A DNA stretch of 9,967 bases from Phenylobacterium sp. GTDB taxonomy: Bacteria > Pseudomonadota > Alphaproteobacteria > Caulobacterales > Caulobacteraceae. Location of the stretch: contig JAQVDF010000032.1 in NCBI GenBank assembly GCA_028698405.1, positions 1 to 9,967 of the forward strand, in the 5' to 3' direction. The position numbers were made by a program, and so were the translations under genes. Below the pieces are notes generated by a model. It saw only the letters and a list, made by a program, of their open reading frames with translations. It was not told where the DNA came from and did not search any database. This document shows, piece by piece, positions 4,886 to 9,967 of this stretch (positions are counted from its first letter, which is position 1; the number at the start of each line of letters is the position of its first letter).

Positions 4886-6685
4886 TCAGCCGGCCGCGGC
4901 CGCCTTGGCTCGAGTCCGGCGGCGAGCCGGAACCGGGGCGGCGAGGCCCCGGCGGCGGCGAAGGTCGACGACCCCGTTCTCCAACTTGTCGAGCGCGGCG
5001 ATCGTCGCCTCGTAGCCGGCGCGGGCGGCCGGCTCGTAGGCGGCCCAGTCACGAATCTCCACGCCCTGGACGGACGGGGTGACCAGCACGTCGGTGGCCT
5101 CGCGCGCGGCGGCGTGGTCGCGTCCCGTGGAGACGGTCGCCGCCCGCATCAGCAAGGAGACGATCGGCGGGCCCTTGCGCCAGTCGCCGCTGATCAGCCA
5201 GCGCCAGATCGAGGGTGGGCGCGCGACGTCGCTGGCGGTGATGGAGCGGCCGCGGGTGACGTCCACGCCGATGATCGGTCCCAGGTGCAGCGAGCGCATG
5301 ACGTCGGTCGGAAAGTTCTTCAGCACCGCCCCGTCGACCAGCACGTCGTCGTCCACTGTGGCCGGCGGCAGCACGCCGGGCAGGGCGATGGTGGCGCGCA
5401 GCGCCCGCGCCACCGGACCGTGCCGGTGCAGGTGATAGGCGCCGGTCGTCAGGTTGGAGGAGACGCAGAAGAACGGCAGCCACAGGTCGGCGATGGTGGT
5501 GTCTCCGAAATGCTCGGTCAGCCGCTCGACCACCTTCTGCCCGCGGGTCATCGCCAGGAGAGGGAAGGCTATGTCGTCCAGCGGACTGGAGCTCACGAAG
5601 GCCTTGCGCAGCCGCTGCTCCAGTTCGACGTCGCCCCAGCCCATGGCCACGCCCGCGGCGATGATCGCGCCCATCGAGACGCCGCCGACGAAGTCGATCG
5701 GCACGCCGCGCTCGCGCAGCGCCCGGACCGCACCGACGTGGGCGTAGGCCCGGGCCCCGCCGCCCGACAGCACCAGCCCGACCGACTGGCCGGTGATCAC
5801 GCGGGCGATGCGCGATGCGTCCGCGCGGTTGTCACGCCGCACGTGGAACAGCCGGGCGGGACGGACCGCGCTGGTCCAGATCTCCGATCCCTTCGGCCGC
5901 CCGGCCCTGGCCGGATGCAGCAGGATGAGGTCGACGAGCTGCTGGGCTTCGAGCGCGCTGGAGGCGGCCAGCGGGTGCTGGCTGGCCGGCGGCGGGCGGT
6001 CGCCGCGGCCCACCCGGAACAGCCGGTCGACCTGGCGGGAGACGAGCTGGCGCCAGCCCAGGTCGCCGGCCTCGGCCACGTAGAGGACGAAGTCGTGGGC
6101 GTGCTCGACCTGGGAGAACCACTCGGTCGCCGCGCCGGCCGATTCCGAGCCGATCACCTGCACCAGGTAGACGAGCTTGCCGATCTCGCGGGCGATCTGG
6201 TCGACCATCGGCCGCAGCGACAGCGGCTCGCTGGCGGCGATGAAGCCGAACACCGAGGGCTCTCCTGCCGTCCCGCTCTCCGGCCTGCCGCGCGTGCGCG
6301 CCAGCATCAGCCGGGCGAGTTGGGTCATGACCGCCGCATCCTCCTCGACGGCGCGGAAGAAGACATCGCGGGGCAGGGCGACGATCTCGGTGTCGCGCAG
6401 CGCGACGACACGGGCGGTGTGCGCGGTCTCGCCGATCAGCGCCATCTCGCCGGCCGGCTCGCCGGGCCGGATGACGCCCAGGAAGCGCGGCTCGTCGCCC
6501 TCGTGGTGGCGGAACGCGCCGAGCCGGCCCGTGCGCACCACGAAGAGCTGGTCTGCCGGATCGCCTTCCTCGAACAGGGTGGCGCCCCCCGGCAGCGAGA
6601 ACCAGGTCGCTTCGCCGCGCCAGGGTTCGGTCTCGAACAGCCGCGCCAGGGCGCTGTCGGCGGGGAGGTCGGGCAGGTGGGTCAC
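4886..6685 (-). CDS. Cyclic-nucleotide-binding-domain/patatin phospholipase (NTE-like)
   Basis: A 599-residue two-domain protein. Residues about 15-125 form a cNMP-binding beta-barrel ([21 protein letters not shown], then [17 protein letters not shown]). The phosphate-binding cassette has His89-Thr-Ala where cAMP binders have Arg-Thr/Ser-Ala, so nucleotide binding may be lost or altered. Residues about 150-290 form a linker domain of the NTE/RssA-type architecture. The patatin domain begins near 303: oxyanion loop GGGARA (308-313), nucleophile Ser337 in GVSMG, and catalytic Asp451 in [12 protein letters not shown], so the Ser-Asp dyad is intact. The tail is basic and Ala-rich. It probably hydrolyses phospholipid or lysophospholipid acyl esters at the membrane; the substrate is unknown. 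The GTG at 6685 is chosen because the barrel starts soon after, while an upstream in-frame ATG at 6751 would overlap divergent liuB. No Shine-Dalgarno is seen. Confidence 0.9.
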   Translation of the reverse strand: MTHLPDLPADSALARLFETEPWRGEATWFSLPGGATLFEEGDPADQLFVVRTGRLGAFRHHEGDEPRFLGVIRPGEPAGEMALIGETAHTARVVALRDTEIVALPRDVFFRAVEEDAAVMTQLARLMLARTRGRPESGTAGEPSVFGFIAASEPLSLRPMVDQIAREIGKLVYLVQVIGSESAGAATEWFSQVEHAHDFVLYVAEAGDLGWRQLVSRQVDRLFRVGRGDRPPPASQHPLAASSALEAQQLVDLILLHPARAGRPKGSEIWTSAVRPARLFHVRRDNRADASRIARVITGQSVGLVLSGGGARAYAHVGAVRALRERGVPIDFVGGVSMGAIIAAGVAMGWGDVELEQRLRKAFVSSSPLDDIAFPLLAMTRGQKVVERLTEHFGDTTIADLWLPFFCVSSNLTTGAYHLHRHGPVARALRATIALPGVLPPATVDDDVLVDGAVLKNFPTDVMRSLHLGPIIGVDVTRGRSITASDVARPPSIWRWLISGDWRKGPPIVSLLMRAATVSTGRDHAAAREATDVLVTPSVQGVEIRDWAAYEPAARAGYEATIAALDKLENGVVDLRRRRGLAAPVPARRRTRAKAAAAG

Positions 6686-6732
6686 GATGCGCCAAACTAG
6701 CGTGCGAGCCCGGCCCCGGCTATGCCTGGACC
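6686..6732. promoter_or_regulatory. Compact divergent promoter region, patatin/liuB
   Basis: Only 47 bp separate the two divergent starts and neither has a Shine-Dalgarno. On the plus strand GCTATGCC (6719-6726) lies six bases before the liuB ATG. On the minus strand GCTAGTTT (6701-6694) lies eight bases before the patatin GTG. If both are -10 boxes of leaderless promoters, each sits roughly in the -35 zone of the other, so polymerase binding would be mutually exclusive. Confidence 0.45.
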
Positions 6733-8340
6733 ATGCCGCGTCTCGCCACATCCCTCGACCCGAATGGGGAAGCCTTCAAGGCCAACGCGGCCGTCAACCG
6801 GGCGCTGGTCGCGCAGCTTCGCGAGCGGACCGCCCAGGCCGCGCTCGGCGGACCCGAAGCGGCCCGGCAGCGGCACGCCGGCCGCGGCAAGTTGTTGCCG
6901 CGCGAACGGGTGATGCGCCTGATCGACCCCGGCTCGCCGTTCCTGGAGATCGGCGCCCTGGCGGCCTTCGGCCTCTACGACGGCGAGGCTCCCGCGGCCG
7001 GGCTGATCGCCGGGATCGGCCGCATCTTCGGGCGCGAGGTGATGATCCTGGCCAACGACGCCACCGTGAAGGGCGGCGTCTACTTCCCGATGACCGTGAA
7101 GAAGCACCTGCGGGCCCAGGAGATCGCCCTGCAGAACCGGCTGCCCTGCGTCTATCTGGTGGATTCCGGCGGGGCCAACCTGCCGCACCAGGCCGAGGTC
7201 TTCCCGGACCGCGACCACTTCGGCCGCATCTTCTTCAACCAGGCCCAGATGAGCGCCGCCGGCATCGCCCAGATCGCCTGCGTCATGGGTTCGTGCACCG
7301 CGGGCGGCGCCTACGTGCCGGCGATGAGCGACGAGACCATCATCGTGCGCGGGCAGGGGACCATCTTCCTGGGCGGCCCGCCGCTGGTGAAGGCGGCCAC
7401 CGGCGAGGTGATCAGCGCCGAAGAGCTGGGCGGCGCCGAGACCCACGGGACCCGCTCGGGCGTGGTGGACCACGTGGCGGCCGACGACGAGCATGCGCTG
7501 ACGATCGTCCGCTCCATCGTCGCGGGCCTCAACACCACCAAGAGCGTCGACCTCACTCTGGCCGAGCCGCGTCCGCCCGCCCACGACCCGGAAGAGCTCT
7601 ACGGCCTGATCCCGCCGGACGTGCGCGCGCCCTACGAGGTGCGCGAGGTGATCGCCCGCATCGTCGACGGCTCGGAGTTCGACGAGTTCAAGGCGCTGTA
7701 CGGCACGACCCTGGTCTGCGGCTTCGCCCGGATCTGGGGCTATCCGGTCGCCATCCTGGCCAACAACGGGGTGCTGTTCTCGGAGAGCGCGCTGAAGGGC
7801 GCCCATTTCATCGAGCTGGCCTGCCAGCGGCGCATCCCGCTGGTCTTCCTGCAGAACATCTCGGGCTTCATGGTCGGCGGCAAGTACGAGGCCGGCGGCA
7901 TCGCCAAGGACGGAGCCAAGCTGGTCACCGCGGTCGCCTGCGCGGCGGCGCCCAAGTTCACCGTGCTGATCGGCGGCTCGTTCGGGGCCGGCAACTACGG
8001 CATGTGCGGGCGGGCCTATTCTCCGCGCTTCCTGTGGACATGGCCGAACAGCCGCATCTCGGTGATGGGCGGCGAACAGGCCGCCAGCGTGCTGGCCACC
8101 GTCCGGCGCGACGGCATGGAGGCGCGCGGCGAGACCTGGCCTCTCGAGGAGGAAGAGGCCTTCAAGGCCCCGATCCGCGAGCGGTACGAGACCGAGGGCG
8201 ATCCCTACTTCGCCACCGCCCGGCTGTGGGACGACGGCATCATCGACCCGGCCCAGACGCGCGACGTGCTGGGCCTGTCGATCTCGGCCGCCCTCAACGC
8301 GCCGGTGCCCGAGACGAGGTTTGGCGTCTTCCGGATGTGA
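6733..8340 (+). CDS. liuB: Methylcrotonoyl-CoA carboxylase carboxyltransferase (beta) subunit
   Basis: This is the biotin-dependent carboxyltransferase subunit that moves CO2 from carboxybiotin to 3-methylcrotonyl-CoA, giving 3-methylglutaconyl-CoA in leucine breakdown. The 535 residues equal the usual MCC beta length. It has two crotonase-fold halves. The N-terminal half carries the oxyanion-type motif [16 protein letters not shown] (186-201). The C-terminal half carries [18 protein letters not shown] (417-426 and around) and [17 protein letters not shown]. The [15 protein letters not shown] wording is typical of MCC and separates it from propionyl-CoA carboxylase beta. It is followed at 64 bp by liuC, then liuD. 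The ATG at 6733 has no Shine-Dalgarno, but GCTATGCC six bases upstream suggests a leaderless mRNA. Also named mccB. Confidence 0.95.
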   Translation: MPRLATSLDPNGEAFKANAAVNRALVAQLRERTAQAALGGPEAARQRHAGRGKLLPRERVMRLIDPGSPFLEIGALAAFGLYDGEAPAAGLIAGIGRIFGREVMILANDATVKGGVYFPMTVKKHLRAQEIALQNRLPCVYLVDSGGANLPHQAEVFPDRDHFGRIFFNQAQMSAAGIAQIACVMGSCTAGGAYVPAMSDETIIVRGQGTIFLGGPPLVKAATGEVISAEELGGAETHGTRSGVVDHVAADDEHALTIVRSIVAGLNTTKSVDLTLAEPRPPAHDPEELYGLIPPDVRAPYEVREVIARIVDGSEFDEFKALYGTTLVCGFARIWGYPVAILANNGVLFSESALKGAHFIELACQRRIPLVFLQNISGFMVGGKYEAGGIAKDGAKLVTAVACAAAPKFTVLIGGSFGAGNYGMCGRAYSPRFLWTWPNSRISVMGGEQAASVLATVRRDGMEARGETWPLEEEEAFKAPIRERYETEGDPYFATARLWDDGIIDPAQTRDVLGLSISAALNAPVPETRFGVFRM

Positions 8341-8404
8341 GCATTCTCGTCTGACGGCGCGGGGTGTAAGCCGTCGTCAGGCGCAACGACAGGACAGAGC
8401 GGGC
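8341..8404 (+). promoter_or_regulatory. liuB-liuC spacer with an inverted repeat
   Basis: GACGGC (8353-8358) and GCCGTC (8370-8375) pair with an 11-nt loop. CTGACG (8351-8356) and CGTCAG (8375-8380) offer a competing outer pairing. There is no T-tract, so liuBCD is still likely one operon. The element could stabilise or process the mRNA, or it may be an operator. GTGTAAGCC (8364-8372) resembles the GCTAAGCC box before ivd, so an internal promoter is possible. A weak AGGACAGAG ribosome-binding site precedes liuC. Confidence 0.35.
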
Positions 8405-9247
8405 ATGGCCAACGAGATCACCTCGAAATTCGTACGCGGCGTGGACGCCGGCCCGCCCGGGCTGGTGCAGATGGAGGACACGGCCGAAGGCGTGGTCGTG
8501 GTCACCCTCAACCGGCCGGAGCGCAAGAACGCCTTCAACGCAGAGCTGATCGCGGCCATGGGCGAGGCGTTCGAGACCCTGCGGGTGTCCGAGCACGTGC
8601 GGGTGGTGTTCCTGCGCGGCGCGGGCGGGATGTTCTGCGCCGGCGCCGATCTCGACTGGATGCGCGAGGCCGCCGACCGCACCGAGGCCGACAACCGGGA
8701 GGACGCCCGGGCGATGGCCGAGATGCTCAAGGACCTGTGGGAGATTCCGGCGCTGACCTGCGCCGTGATCGAGGGCGGAGCCTACGGCGGCGGCGCGGGC
8801 CTCGCGGCCGCCTGCGACCTGGCGGTCGCCACCGAGGACGCCAAGTTCAGCTTCTCCGAGGTGCGCCTGGGGCTGATCCCGTCGACCATCAGCCCCTACG
8901 TCGTGCAGGCCATCGGGCCGCGCCACGCCCGCGCCCTGTTCGCCACCGGCCAGGTGTTCGACGCTCGCCGCGCCTACGAGATCGGGCTCATCACCGAGGT
9001 GGTGAGCAATGCGGAACTGCTGGACGACGCCATGGAGCGCATCGCCGAGACGGCGATGGCCTGCGCCCCCGGCGCGGTGGCCGACGCCAAGCAGCTGGTC
9101 GGAGACGTGTTCGGTCATGCGATCGATGGCCGGATCCTGGAGATGACCTCGCGCCGCATCGCCGCGGCCCGCGTCGGCGAGGAAGGCCAGGAGGGCGTGC
9201 GGGCCTTCCTCGAGCGGCGCAAGCCGTCCTGGGCGGCCGGGGAATGA
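8405..9247 (+). CDS. liuC: Methylglutaconyl-CoA hydratase-type crotonase
   Basis: This enoyl-CoA hydratase/isomerase family protein probably hydrates 3-methylglutaconyl-CoA to HMG-CoA in leucine catabolism. It has 280 residues; most homologues have about 260, because here about 20 residues precede the first strand ([20 protein letters not shown]). The CoA/oxyanion loop is CAGADLDWM (near 80) and the second loop is AYGGGAGL (126-133). Glu152 in [10 protein letters not shown] matches the second catalytic Glu of rat crotonase. The first one (Glu144 in rat, GGGCEL) is Gly132 here. The block [17 protein letters not shown] is, to my knowledge, typical of LiuC and explains the substitution. The assignment is supported by position between the two MCC subunits. 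The ATG at 8405 is chosen from the weak AGGACAGAG site; ATG 8471 would remove the extra N-terminus. Its stop overlaps liuD (ATGA). Confidence 0.9.
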   Translation: MANEITSKFVRGVDAGPPGLVQMEDTAEGVVVVTLNRPERKNAFNAELIAAMGEAFETLRVSEHVRVVFLRGAGGMFCAGADLDWMREAADRTEADNREDARAMAEMLKDLWEIPALTCAVIEGGAYGGGAGLAAACDLAVATEDAKFSFSEVRLGLIPSTISPYVVQAIGPRHARALFATGQVFDARRAYEIGLITEVVSNAELLDDAMERIAETAMACAPGAVADAKQLVGDVFGHAIDGRILEMTSRRIAAARVGEEGQEGVRAFLERRKPSWAAGE

Positions 9248-9967
9248 TCCGGCGGCTTCTGGTCGCCAACCGCGGGGAGATCGCCCGGCGAGTCTTCCGC
9301 ACCGCCCGCCGCATGGGGATCGAGACGGTCGCCGTCTGCTCCGAGGCGGACGCCGCCGCGCCCCACGCGTGGGAGGCCGACCAGGCCGTGCTGATCGGTC
9401 CCGCCCCTGTGCGGGAGAGCTACCTCGACGCCGCCAAGATCCTGGCCGCGGCCCGCGAGGCCGGGGCCGACGCGGTCCACCCCGGCTACGGCTTCCTGTC
9501 CGAGAACGCCGAATTCGCCGAGCAGGTGATGGCGGCCGGACTGACCTGGGTGGGCCCGCCGCCCTCCGCCATCCGCGCCATGGGCCAGAAGGACGCCGCC
9601 AAGCGGCTGATGGCCGAGGCCGGCGTGCCGGTGACGCCCGGCTACCTGGGCGAGGACCAGAGCCTCGAGCGGCTGGCCAGGGAGGCCGAGGCGATCGGTT
9701 ATCCGGTGCTGATCAAGGCCGTGGCCGGCGGCGGCGGCAAGGGCATGCGCCGGGTCGACCGGTCCGAGGAGTTCGCCGAGGCGCTCGCCGCCGCCCGCCG
9801 CGAGGCCGCCGGCGCCTTCGGCGACGACCGGGTGCTGCTGGAGACCTACGTCTCGTGGCCTCGGCACATCGAGGTGCAGGTGTTCGGCGATGCGCATGGC
9901 CAGATCGTCCACCTGTTCGAGCGCGACTGCTCGCTGCAGCGCCGGCACCAGAAGGTGATCGAGGAAG
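9244..9967 (+). CDS. liuD: Methylcrotonoyl-CoA carboxylase biotin carboxylase (alpha) subunit, 3'-truncated
   Basis: The ATG at 9244 overlaps the liuC stop (ATGA), and the frame stays open to the window end, giving the first 241 residues of a protein usually about 650-670 long. The N-terminal biotin carboxylase domain is clear: [30 protein letters not shown] (79-88), and [17 protein letters not shown], the ATP-grasp glycine loop, with G162-G165, Lys166 and Gly167. [12 protein letters not shown] (226-237) contains catalytic residues of the family, including the Glu-Arg-Asp-Cys and Arg-Arg-His-Gln-Lys blocks. It carboxylates biotin with ATP and bicarbonate and pairs with liuB. The remaining ATP-grasp part and the C-terminal biotinyl domain lie beyond the window. 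MCC is chosen over propionyl- or acetyl-CoA carboxylase because of the neighbours. Also named mccA. Confidence 0.93.
   Translation, partial: MIRRLLVANRGEIARRVFRTARRMGIETVAVCSEADAAAPHAWEADQAVLIGPAPVRESYLDAAKILAAAREAGADAVHPGYGFLSENAEFAEQVMAAGLTWVGPPPSAIRAMGQKDAAKRLMAEAGVPVTPGYLGEDQSLERLAREAEAIGYPVLIKAVAGGGGKGMRRVDRSEEFAEALAAARREAAGAFGDDRVLLETYVSWPRHIEVQVFGDAHGQIVHLFERDCSLQRRHQKVIEE

Noticed and set aside
5114..6700. 528-residue plus-strand open frame opposite the patatin gene
   Set aside because: Its composition is typical of an antisense frame in GC-rich DNA, while the minus strand has intact cNMP and patatin motifs.
6697..7806. 369-residue minus-strand open frame opposite liuB
   Set aside because: It has no recognisable motif, and liuB is full length with clear family signatures on the plus strand.

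Overview
This is a very GC-rich, gene-dense window whose coding style points to an alphaproteobacterium of the Caulobacterales (Phenylobacterium or Caulobacter type). The reasons are uniform G/C at third codon positions, several starts with no Shine-Dalgarno (SD) sequence but a GCTA-type -10 box just upstream, a perfect EcfG-type stress promoter (GGAAC-N16-CGTT), and the gene families present. The genus is inferred and has not been tested by any search.

The backbone is leucine (isovaleryl-CoA) catabolism. Isovaleryl-CoA dehydrogenase (ivd/liuA) lies at 1002-2168. After a break of about 4.5 kb come the methylcrotonoyl-CoA carboxylase carboxyltransferase subunit (liuB, 6733-8340), a methylglutaconyl-CoA hydratase-type crotonase (liuC, 8405-9247) and the biotin carboxylase subunit (liuD, from 9244, cut by the window edge). 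Together they oxidise isovaleryl-CoA to 3-methylcrotonyl-CoA, carboxylate it to 3-methylglutaconyl-CoA and hydrate that to HMG-CoA. The HMG-CoA lyase that would finish the pathway is not in the window.

The block between ivd and liuB is envelope and stress oriented. It holds a DUF3574 lipoprotein translationally coupled to ivd, a 66-residue glycine-zipper lipoprotein with its own EcfG-type promoter and a strong terminator, a degenerate ECF-like sigma factor overlapping a membrane anti-sigma gene, a DUF2231 four-helix membrane protein, a bidirectional terminator, and on the minus strand a 22-codon small ORF whose SD matches the 16S rRNA 3' tail almost perfectly. A minus-strand cyclic-nucleotide-binding/patatin fusion phospholipase follows, divergent from liuB across only 47 bp. 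The first 953 bases hold the 3' part of an acidic, proline-rich protein with two C-terminal membrane helices; its function is not recognised.

The most interesting signals are the small ORF with its extreme SD, the cluster of EcfG-like promoters around small stress or envelope genes, and the shared GCTA-N10-ATG architecture that suggests leaderless mRNAs for ivd and liuB. No mobile elements, tRNA or rRNA genes, CRISPR arrays or gene-free stretches over 300 bases were seen.
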